Below, piece after piece: positions 1 to 5,158 of a DNA stretch of 6,011 bases (position 1 is the first letter of the stretch; every line of letters starts with the position of its first letter). Source of the stretch: Chloroflexota bacterium (GTDB taxonomy: Bacteria; Chloroflexota; Dehalococcoidia; UBA3495); contig JACZRM010000115.1 in the NCBI GenBank assembly GCA_022576105.1, forward strand, positions 1-6,011, written 5' to 3'. The notes under the pieces are model-generated. The model did no database searches. It saw nothing but the letters and a program-made list of their open reading frames with translations, and was not told where the DNA came from. Made by a program: the position numbers and the translations under genes.

Positions 1-183
1 GGGCTAAATAGCCTGCCCGACTTAATACGCTTTTTGCGCATCAGGGTAACGACTTACTCTTGTCCACGAAATGTCCACGAAATGAACGGCATCAGAAAAA
101 CAAAATGCAAGTATTGGCAATTACTGAGCGTCAATTACGAACTGTAACGCACTAAAAACGGCCATAACGACGATTGACGTACA
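1..183. other. Probable terminal segment of an integrated element
   Basis: This stretch lies directly upstream of the truncated tRNA-Leu fragment and so should be the inner side of an integration junction. It carries an 11-base tandem repeat (61-82), a CAATTAC direct repeat (118-124 and 132-138) and an inverted pair CGTCAAT (129-135) / ATTGACG (173-179) flanking the last 50 bases before the tRNA identity block. Such short repeats are typical of arm and core sites for tyrosine recombinases, but no integrase is visible here. Plus frame 1 is open from the first base to a TAA at 145-147. Its 48 residues match no family I know and may be chance. The element identity is inferred from the tRNA fragment, not from any element gene. 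Confidence 0.45.
61..82. repeat. Tandem 11-base direct repeat near integration junction
   Basis: TGTCCACGAAA occurs twice head to tail (61-71 and 72-82), about one helical turn apart and roughly 100 bases before the tRNA identity block. In tyrosine-integrase att regions, repeats like this are commonly arm-type integrase or excisionase sites. That role is inferred from position; the repeat itself is directly visible. Confidence 0.6.
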
Positions 184-239
184 ACTTAAAATCCGCTACC
201 CGCAAGGGTGTGTGGGTTCGAGTCCCTCCCTCGGCACCA
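184..239 (+). tRNA. tRNA-Leu(UAA) 3' fragment, likely att site remnant
   Basis: The 3' part of a class II tRNA. The anticodon loop CTTAAAA (185-191) would place UAA at 187-189. The 3' half of the anticodon stem (TCCGC, 192-196) follows, then a long variable arm with ACCC/GGGT around GCAA (198-209), a T arm with loop TTCGAGT (217-223), the 3' acceptor strand (229-235), discriminator A236 and encoded CCA (237-239). The long variable arm plus this anticodon points to leucine. No 5' half exists upstream: no GCCGAGG-type acceptor strand, no D loop, and the bases before 184 do not pair with TCCGC. The T stem has a T-T mismatch (213 against 227), which suggests loss of selection. It is not a functional tRNA as it stands. 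The best reading is the displaced 3' end of a tRNA gene left by an integrated element. Confidence 0.85.
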
Positions 240-259
240 GAAATTGAGCACAAAAGAAG

Positions 260-283
260 CCCCTGGAGCATATCCAGGGGTTT
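260..283 (+). terminator. Rho-independent terminator after the tRNA fragment
   Basis: A perfect 8-base-pair stem, CCCCTGGA (260-267) and TCCAGGGG (273-280), encloses loop GCATA. It is preceded by an A-rich run and followed by TTT. The terminator sits 21 bases after CCA, as expected for the original tRNA terminator, which supports the view that DNA to the right of the fragment is the undisturbed host side. Confidence 0.8.
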
Positions 284-464
284 CGCTATTGGCCGGGTGT
301 GCACGAAAGCAAATCTGCGATGCCATACCGATAGCGTGAGTGTTGGCTGACCTCTTGGTTCCTGGAGGAGGAGTCTGGTATTCAATTGACCGCCCGGCAA
401 AGCACGAAAAAATACTTGCAAGGTGGCTGGGGTAGTATTTACCACTCCACGAATCGCATTGCAG

Positions 465-493
465 TTGACGGGCTTGGGTTGCCGCTTTATAGT
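465..493 (+). promoter_or_regulatory. Sigma70-type promoter of the acetyltransferase gene
   Basis: A -35 box TTGACG (465-470) and a -10 box TATAGT (488-493) are separated by 17 bases, each one base off consensus. Transcription would start near 500 and give a leader of about 60 bases before the ATG at 560. The promoter lies inside the upstream extension of the open reading frame, so it also decides the start codon of the next gene. Confidence 0.75.
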
Positions 494-559
494 TGCAAAT
501 CACACCGCCGGGGGTGGCAGGTTCAGGGAATTCCCAGATTACTGGCAGTAAGGAGGGTC

Positions 560-1375
560 ATGTTGCAGCCCCAACTAGTGGAGCAAGTCCTCCAGAAGCT
601 GGGATTCTCCACTCCCCCGAAGGAAGATTTATCGGGACTGTCAGCGATCTACGGTCGTTGGTGCCGCAACATACCCTTCGACAACATTCAGAAGCGCATT
701 TTCTATTCTGGTCTCGCCGAGGGTCCAATCCCGGGACACAACTCGGAGGATTTCTTCCAGAGTTGGCTCGCTTATGGCACCGGCGGCACCTGCTGGGCCA
801 ACAGTCACGCGATGCATGACTTGCTTGAAATGGTGGGTTTCGACGTTGTGAGAGTGGCCGCAACCATGCTGGTGACCCCAGACATCGTAGGCCCAACGCA
901 CGGGACGGTGTTCGCGAGGATCGATGACCGACAATACTTGGTGGACGGTTCCATGCATACCGAATCACCGGTGCCGGTCGAGGAGGGTGACCCGGAAAGA
1001 GTGCACCACCCAGCCGAACGTGTCCACTTGGAACTGCGGGAAGGTCACTGGCATGTGCGTTGGCACCCGGCCCACCGACCGGACGGTCTCTGGTGCCGCA
1101 TAGAGCAGGTGGATGTTCCCAGAGAACGGTTCAACGAATATCATGAGCGCACCCGCAGCAGAAGTCCGTTCAACGCCTCACTATACGTGCGCCTGAACCA
1201 CGCTGATCGAACCACCACTATTAACTCGGGCGAAAAATTAATCACGAAGTTGGACGGACAGCCAGTAAGCATTCCGCTGAGTGACGACGAACGGGTTCAG
1301 GTACTGGTCGAGGAATTCGGCATTGACGAGAGTCTTGCCGCCAATTTACCCGCTGATGAGCCTCGATCATCCTAG
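560..1375 (+). CDS. Arylamine N-acetyltransferase-family protein
   Basis: A predicted cytoplasmic enzyme of 271 residues, close to the usual 270-280 of bacterial NATs, which move acetyl from acetyl-CoA to arylamines or hydrazines by a ping-pong mechanism through a catalytic cysteine. Visible family marks are PFDNI (39-43), GGTCW with Cys78, and a block with His114 and Asp129. The 15-residue His-Asp spacing is the classical NAT spacing. The usual RGGxCxE motif is altered here: Thr replaces Arg two residues before the double glycine context and Asn replaces the Glu after Cys, so substrate choice may differ. An amide-forming NAT relative (RifF type) is an alternative. The frame is open back to 386, but a promoter at 465-493 and a TAAGGAGG ribosome site at 549-556 put the start at 560. 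The spacing is only 3 bases, so the TTG at 563 could be used instead. It appears to be monocistronic. Confidence 0.82.
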   Translation: MLQPQLVEQVLQKLGFSTPPKEDLSGLSAIYGRWCRNIPFDNIQKRIFYSGLAEGPIPGHNSEDFFQSWLAYGTGGTCWANSHAMHDLLEMVGFDVVRVAATMLVTPDIVGPTHGTVFARIDDRQYLVDGSMHTESPVPVEEGDPERVHHPAERVHLELREGHWHVRWHPAHRPDGLWCRIEQVDVPRERFNEYHERTRSRSPFNASLYVRLNHADRTTTINSGEKLITKLDGQPVSIPLSDDERVQVLVEEFGIDESLAANLPADEPRSS

Positions 1376-1663
1376 CCCATTTTGTGCGGTTAAACACTGG
1401 TTTACCACCGGCGCCCTCTCCCGTCCCGCCTAGCTCCTTCCTCCGCAGCCACCATTACGTCCCAATGCTGTCCGTCCCGCAGCCCAGGCCCGGGCTAACC
1501 CTTCCCTGACCAGCGGTCAATACTCCTGGCTTCATCGGGTACACGTCGCACAGAATTCGTCCGTACTGATCACCTGGTCTCGGCCCCAATCCACCCTAAC
1601 AGCGCCACCGGTCAGGTCTTGTAACCGCTGCCAGCTCCGTTGCAGCACGGTTCTCCGCGCTCA

Positions 1664-1817
1664 GGAGTGTCTAAGCTGAACAACAGCGGCGACACCTGGG
1701 AGGACTGGGCGCCGTGGGATGTAGCCGACATGGTCAAGTCGGCCCCAGCTGCCGGGGAAGACGCCGAGGGGTGGCCGAAGAGCTAAGAGACTCGCCAACA
1801 AAATGGAGGCGCGCTGA
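1664..1817 (+). pseudogene. Possible frameshifted gene remnant, unrecognised
   Basis: Reading from 1664, the frame gives an acidic, tryptophan-rich peptide (including DTWEDWAPWDVADMVKSA) that stops at a TAA at 1784-1786. Moving one base forward near 1782 continues a typical helical, basic tail (AKRLANKMEAR) to a TGA at 1815-1817. The two halves read naturally as one small domain broken by a single-base shift. There is no clear start: the GTG at 1667 overlaps the only AGGAG. I recognise no family, and chance in GC-rich DNA remains possible. A degraded phage or plasmid gene would fit but is not shown. Confidence 0.25.
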
Positions 1818-1842
1818 GCCAAGGGCTCAGTTAATCCTGAGC
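1814..1842 (+). promoter_or_regulatory. Three-armed hairpin with two exclusive pairings
   Basis: Arm CTGAGCC (1814-1820) pairs perfectly with GGCTCAG (1824-1830), and the core of that second arm, GCTCAG (1825-1830), also pairs perfectly with CTGAGC (1837-1842). The two stems cannot form together, which is the geometry of an attenuator or RNA switch. The first stem has only a three-base loop. Function is not shown, and no coding leader is certain. Confidence 0.35.
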
Positions 1843-1870
1843 GATGGCCGAGCAGCACAGTGTGAAAACA

Positions 1871-1949
1871 GTGAAGGGTCTGGAGTGGGGGCAGTAACCC
1901 TCCAGACCCTTGGGTCAGGCCACTTTCGGCCCTTCACCCGACTTTTTTT
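1871..1949 (+). terminator. Double hairpin and T7 run; terminator or sRNA tail
   Basis: A perfect 11-base-pair stem, AAGGGTCTGGA (1874-1884) with TCCAGACCCTT (1901-1911), is followed at once by an imperfect hairpin: GGGT (1912-1915) with ACCC (1936-1939), inside which GGCC pairs with GGCC around ACTTTC. Three bases later comes a run of seven T (1943-1949). A third pairing, GTGAAGGG (1871-1878) with CCCTTCAC (1930-1937), would disrupt both. This looks like the 3' end of a plus-strand transcript with a possible switch, such as a small RNA or leader. No promoter for it is clear, and the nearest upstream genuine gene ends 500 bases away. Confidence 0.45.
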
Positions 1950-2025
1950 CGCGTGCCTGGAATTAGCGCAGGGCCATGCCGAACACAACCCTAACACCTT
2001 CGCCAGGGGGGCCACCGCAGGCCGG

Positions 2026-2054
2026 TTTTGGGGCGCGGCTACTCTAAATATTAT
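2026..2054 (+). promoter_or_regulatory. Weak candidate promoter of the coiled-coil operon
   Basis: A good -10 box TATTAT (2049-2054) lies in an AT-rich patch of otherwise GC-rich DNA. The sequence 17 bases upstream, TTTTGG (2026-2031), is a poor -35 box. Transcription would start near 2061, about 60 bases before the operon's first ATG. It is offered mainly for position and the -10 match. Confidence 0.35.
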
Positions 2055-2122
2055 CCCCCAACGCTGTTAGGCTAACATCCACCATTACCCATCGAGGGCC
2101 GGCCTGCAGGAGATATTGCCAG

Positions 2123-3328
2123 ATGACCTTGAGATTTCTATTTCCCCTGGCGGCGCTAGCCCTTGTTTTCATGCTCCCCAACATTTCAACCACCAGCGCA
2201 GACCAGACTATCCAAAGTGAAATTGGCCGAATCGCCGAGACCGGTGCACCCATGGAGTCGTCCCATGATGCAGCGGCCACCGGCCGGGGACCGGGTTGGA
2301 CCCAAATGTGGGAGGTGAATCGGGAGTGCATCGTTGAAATATTAGGGTATATGCCCGAGAGTCTCAGCGATTTGCCAGCGCAGGAAAGGGAGAAGGTACT
2401 TCAGGCCTGCGCAAAACTGGTCGATGGTGTGCCGGAATTAGGCGGGGACGGAAGCCTGGTCAGCGTAAGTCTGGATGCCGGTCAAGACTCGGTGGCCGGT
2501 GCTGGACAGGAACCGTCCTTACTGCGGGAATTGGAAGCCCTGGACTTATATTGGGGCGATAAGATCGATCAATCTGAACAGGAATGGAACCGGCAGATTG
2601 ACGTTCTTAATCAGGAATACTACCGCCAGGACCAGTATTGGACCAGGGAAATGGACCGCAAACGCCAAGAATTCACCAGCGAATTGCAGCTTATCGACGG
2701 AAAGATCGCATCGCTAAAGGAAGAATGGGCCGCAGAAGCCCAGGAAATCCAATGGAAGATCGACAATGCTGACATCCGCAGAGTGGCCAATCTACAAAGG
2801 TGGCTGTCGACTGGACGGAGAGAATTCGCGGCCCAGAGAGATGAACTAGAGCTATGGCGGCAGGGATTAGAGCGCGACATGAATCTGCAGCTTGGGCATC
2901 TGGAAATCTCCCAGGCTGAGGAATTGGACAGTATCGCCCTTCAGCAGGAACGGCTAAACCAGGACAAGTCCAATGAATCGACCCGTTTGGAACAGGAATG
3001 GGCCAGCGAGCAGGTCCGGCTGCGACACGAATTTGACGCCAAGGTTGACTTCCAGACCCAACAACGCCAAGAAGAGCCGACCAACTACTTTGGGCAGGAA
3101 ACTCCACCGGCCTCTTCACCGGACTCGTCAAAGTTCAACTACTTAGCTGGCGATTCTCCAGACCCGGTCGATGCCGATATCCAGACCCAGCGTGGGTTTT
3201 TCATCAACCGGCAAGGCTCCTCGTTGAATACCGACACCTATCGGTTGCAGGACCCAAGTGTACTGGCGATGATCGGGATTCTGGCCACGCTGGCCACTGC
3301 AGTGCTCACCCTGGTAAGAGGCAGGTAG
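2123..3328 (+). CDS. Membrane-anchored exported coiled-coil protein
   Basis: An unrecognised protein of 401 residues. Residues 1-26 form a type I signal peptide with a hydrophobic core (LFPLAALALVFMLP) and likely cleavage after TSA (24-26). Residues 55-105 form a small domain with two cysteines, Cys69 and Cys96, which could form a disulfide outside the cell. Residues 135-317 are a long Glu/Gln-rich coiled coil. Its first part (143-197) falls into 11-residue units with aromatic or hydrophobic residues at the second position (Trp144, Trp155, Tyr166, Met177, Leu188), a hendecad pattern. A Pro/Ser/Asp-rich linker (318-355) follows. The C-terminus (379-398) is a hydrophobic helix ending in Arg-Gly-Arg, so the bulk should be outside the membrane with a short cytoplasmic tail. 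The start has an AGGAG site at 2108-2112, 10 bases upstream. It forms an operon with the next gene, 4 bases away. No enzymatic motif is visible, so a structural or sensing role is only a guess. Confidence 0.8.
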   Translation: MTLRFLFPLAALALVFMLPNISTTSADQTIQSEIGRIAETGAPMESSHDAAATGRGPGWTQMWEVNRECIVEILGYMPESLSDLPAQEREKVLQACAKLVDGVPELGGDGSLVSVSLDAGQDSVAGAGQEPSLLRELEALDLYWGDKIDQSEQEWNRQIDVLNQEYYRQDQYWTREMDRKRQEFTSELQLIDGKIASLKEEWAAEAQEIQWKIDNADIRRVANLQRWLSTGRREFAAQRDELELWRQGLERDMNLQLGHLEISQAEELDSIALQQERLNQDKSNESTRLEQEWASEQVRLRHEFDAKVDFQTQQRQEEPTNYFGQETPPASSPDSSKFNYLAGDSPDPVDADIQTQRGFFINRQGSSLNTDTYRLQDPSVLAMIGILATLATAVLTLVRGR

Positions 3329-3332
3329 CAAC

Positions 3333-4016
3333 ATGGCAAACGTCAGAACCCCAGACCAACACGAATATCAGAACACCTTGCTGTCGCTGATTGGCAGGAC
3401 AATTATCACCGCCGTAGTCGCGCTGCCTTTCCTGATTGGCGGTATCTACAGTTTCAAGGTAGCGGAAGTACCTTACTGGGCTTCTCTGGTATTTGTCGGA
3501 GTGGGCGCCCTACTCTTGATAATTGGCGTATACCTTAGCTTCACGTCGTCGTTCCCCTCGCCGTCCCTGATTAACGGTGAGGAGCGGCTGATAGTTCGGC
3601 ATCCTTCAATGCGGACCGCCCACGCCAGGATGATGCTGAGCATTCCTTTCTTCTTGGCCACTGCGTATCTGTTTTGGTTTACCGAGTACCCCTACGTATA
3701 TCCCTTCGTCTCCTTCGTCTTAGCCACGTTCTTGTTCTTTCGCGGAGCGGCCAAGTACTGGATCAATCTTCACGTTACCTACACCATCACCAACCGCCGG
3801 GTGATCAACATGTACCGGTTCCTGTGGCTGCACACCACCGAAATCCCGGTGTCCCGAATCATCTCTATCTCAGAGGCGCGCAGCTTCTTTGAGATTCTCA
3901 CTGGGCGGGGCAGCGTGGTGGTATCCAGCGGCATCGGCAGACACCAGACTATCCGCATTGAGGACATCAGCGATCCCGGGCCGGTGGGTGCGGTGCTGCG
4001 GGACCTGCTGCCCTAG
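3333..4016 (+). CDS. Four-helix membrane protein with bPH2 (DUF304) domain
   Basis: A 227-residue integral membrane protein. Hydrophobic helices are at about 20-42, 47-70, 100-117 and 120-138. The remainder matches the bacterial PH-like bPH2 family (PF03703): an E.L..RHPS segment at 84-92, a YTITNRRV strand at 150-157, the TTEIPVSRI block at 168-176, the ILTGRGSVVVSSG turn (188-200), and an I.DI.DP ending at 207-215 before a short C-terminal helix. Such domains are found on membrane proteins in many bacteria. Their ligands are largely unknown, and the domain is probably cytoplasmic. The ATG lies 4 bases after the previous stop with a modest AGG-type site inside that gene's end, so the two are co-transcribed and probably translationally linked. 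A shared terminator follows at 4123-4143. The family call is firm; the function is not known. Confidence 0.85.
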   Translation: MANVRTPDQHEYQNTLLSLIGRTIITAVVALPFLIGGIYSFKVAEVPYWASLVFVGVGALLLIIGVYLSFTSSFPSPSLINGEERLIVRHPSMRTAHARMMLSIPFFLATAYLFWFTEYPYVYPFVSFVLATFLFFRGAAKYWINLHVTYTITNRRVINMYRFLWLHTTEIPVSRIISISEARSFFEILTGRGSVVVSSGIGRHQTIRIEDISDPGPVGAVLRDLLP

Positions 4017-4122
4017 CCGGGCTATTTCTGCAGGCTTCTGCGTTCGCGGTGCCGTATACCAAAAATGCAAATCAAGTCCAATCGAGTCCACTTCCGGCAG
4101 CGTAACCGGTGCTAGCAAGAAA

Positions 4123-4143
4123 GGCAGCCCATTCAGGGCTGCC
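4123..4143. terminator. Bidirectional terminator between convergent genes
   Basis: A perfect 8-base-pair stem, GGCAGCCC (4123-4130) and GGGCTGCC (4136-4143), encloses loop ATTCA. On the plus strand CTCTTTG follows; on the minus strand TTTCTTGC follows. It lies 106 bases after the bPH2 gene stop and 62 bases after the stop of the minus-strand gene, so it can end transcription from both sides. Confidence 0.8.
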
Positions 4144-4205
4144 CTCTTTGCTGCCAGATTAGTGTTGACCCTCAGCTCCCTTTGAGCCAAACTCCTACCG
4201 TCAAT

Positions 4206-5006
4206 TTAGGGTGTTGGGATTACCGGCAGGGCAGCAGCAATCGGATTCTCGACCGCGGCATCAAGACAGTTGGCATGACCGAAGCCGTTGGTCAAATCAA
4301 ATATGATGTTGTCGGGCCGAGTGGCGTCTCCACTCACGCCGTTTGGAACATAGTCCAGCCCCAGGTTGTTTCGCGTCCGCCAAGCAATGTTATGGTCGGC
4401 GCATGATGTGTCGCCGCTGACGCCGACAGCTCCAACCAGGGTTCCCTCACTATTGTACAAGGCCAGACCGCCCCCAAATACATTGACCCCGCCGATTTTC
4501 TTTCCAGACATAGGGTCATTGGATTGCCCGTAATTCATAGCATTACCACCGTAGGCAACGTCAGTATCGACCGGGTTACTTTCTTGCAACCCGAACAGGC
4601 TGTTACCTGGCTGAACCGGCACAAATAGATTGGCGGTGGCTAGTGCCAAACCGGGCAAGCTGAAGGCGTTGGCCGTGTTGGCCTTTTGAGCCGAAATCAC
4701 CCGGCTTCCGGGCCATTGGTCTCCCCGATTCCCACCAGTGAACGCGACGTTGCATACCTGCCCGTCCCGGTTCACAATTGTTCCCCACATATCCAAGTCA
4801 AAACCACCATTATTCTCGTTTCTGGCGTCAGTCAGGGCGCTTTGGAGATCGCCGTGGCTGGGCAGATTCTGACAAGCAACTCCCCCATTTCCTCGGTCCG
4901 CCGCTACAATCTGACCCGTAAATGAGCCGAAAGCTACAAACACACCGACCGCTCCCAACACAAACAAAGCACCGATCAACAAAGTGACTGTAAGGTTTTT
5001 CCTCAT
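4206..5006 (-). CDS. Membrane-anchored GlcG/HbpS-family heme-binding protein
   Basis: A 266-residue protein. Residues 6-30 are a hydrophobic signal anchor or uncleaved signal peptide after the basic MRKN start. The rest resembles the GlcG/HbpS family (PF03928, formerly DUF336), whose Streptomyces member HbpS binds heme outside the cell: GTIVNRDGQVC (75-85), a SRVISAQKANTANAF helix (101-115), VFGGGLALY (176-184) and the signature VGAVGVSGD (191-199) followed by a DHNIAWRTR helix (204-212). It is longer than the usual 140-150 residue family member, with extra segments at 130-175 and a tail after 220. Four cysteines (45, 85, 202, 247) could form two disulfides, fitting an extracytoplasmic site. 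The start has AGGAGG 6 bases upstream (5013-5018). Family membership is clear; heme binding is inferred. It is transcribed alone from the promoter at 5081-5109. Confidence 0.82.
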   Translation of the reverse strand: MRKNLTVTLLIGALFVLGAVGVFVAFGSFTGQIVAADRGNGGVACQNLPSHGDLQSALTDARNENNGGFDLDMWGTIVNRDGQVCNVAFTGGNRGDQWPGSRVISAQKANTANAFSLPGLALATANLFVPVQPGNSLFGLQESNPVDTDVAYGGNAMNYGQSNDPMSGKKIGGVNVFGGGLALYNSEGTLVGAVGVSGDTSCADHNIAWRTRNNLGLDYVPNGVSGDATRPDNIIFDLTNGFGHANCLDAAVENPIAAALPVIPTP

Positions 5007-5040
5007 GACTATCCTCCTCTTCCAAATTACCCAGATTCCG

Positions 5041-5060
5041 TTAGCTGAGGCCCTAGCTAA
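5041..5060. promoter_or_regulatory. Imperfect palindrome in the heme-protein leader
   Basis: TTAGCT (5041-5046) and AGCTAA (5055-5060) are perfect inverted arms around an eight-base centre containing GGCC-like symmetry. The site lies between the likely transcription start (about 5074) and the ribosome site of the GlcG/HbpS-like gene. It could be a repressor operator just downstream of the promoter or a leader hairpin. The symmetry is visible; the role is inferred. Confidence 0.45.
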
Positions 5061-5080
5061 ATGGAATGAAGGTGGATGGG

Positions 5081-5109
5081 ACAGTAGTACGGTCGTAGAG
5101 TTATGTCAA
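5081..5109 (-). promoter_or_regulatory. Strong sigma70-type promoter of the GlcG/HbpS-like gene
   Basis: Read on the minus strand, a perfect -35 box TTGACA (plus 5104-5109) is followed after 17 bases by -10 box TACTGT (plus 5081-5086). The predicted start is near 5074, giving a leader of about 70 bases. Its presence after the terminator at 5159-5189 shows that the GlcG/HbpS-like gene is a separate transcription unit from the von Willebrand A gene. Confidence 0.75.
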
Positions 5110-5133
5110 GTAGGTGCAGCTCTGTTTAGGACG

Positions 5134-5151
5134 GGCCTATGGGTGGCCTAT
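5134..5151. repeat. Direct repeat ATAGGCC upstream of the promoter
   Basis: On the minus strand ATAGGCC occurs twice (plus 5145-5151 and 5134-5140), 11 bases from start to start, so both copies face the same side of the helix. They lie roughly 60 to 77 bases upstream of the predicted transcription start, where activators and response regulators often bind. Regulatory function is inferred from placement only. Confidence 0.4.
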
Positions 5152-5158
5152 CGTTAGA

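Larger units (their letters stand above)
1376..2122. other. Gene-poor intergenic region with hairpins
   Basis: About 750 bases without a convincing intact gene. Just after the acetyltransferase stop, GGTTAAAC / GTTTACC (1388-1406) can form a bulged hairpin, but no T run follows. From about 1410 to 1660 the plus strand is C-rich. On the minus strand, 1535-1660 is an open stretch of 42 codons with protein-like composition that ends in TGA and can be continued in another frame, so it may be decayed coding sequence. The plus strand from 1664 to 1817 shows a second such stretch. From 1814 to 1949 there is a dense set of hairpins ending in seven T. The last 80 bases carry the leader and a weak promoter of the next operon. 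I recognise no known RNA family here. Confidence 0.6.

Noticed and set aside
120..200. Group I intron in the tRNA-Leu(UAA) anticodon, as in cyanobacteria
   Set aside because: The similarity begins before the usual splice point and includes the bases ACTT ahead of AAAATCC. The base before the expected 3' splice site is T, not the required G, and no intron core is visible.
152..503. Two minus-strand frames with peptides such as GTRTHTPL and GRDSNPHTL
   Set aside because: These are well-known spurious translations of the antisense of a tRNA 3' end; both run across the tRNA-Leu fragment and its terminator.
386..559. N-terminal extension of the acetyltransferase
   Set aside because: It contains the promoter and the ribosome site, and its residues do not resemble the NAT N-terminus.
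1388..1406. Hairpin just after the acetyltransferase stop as a terminator
   Set aside because: The stem has a bulge, only 7 pairs, and no T run on the plus strand.
1714..2070. Plus-strand frame of 118 codons in the gap
   Set aside because: Its residues are Arg/Gly/Cys-rich and unlike protein, it runs through the hairpins and the T7 run, and it has no ribosome site.
2620..3131. Minus-strand frames opposite the coiled-coil gene
   Set aside because: They are shadows of the Glu/Gln-rich coiled coil, giving Ser/Leu/Trp-rich products without a ribosome site.
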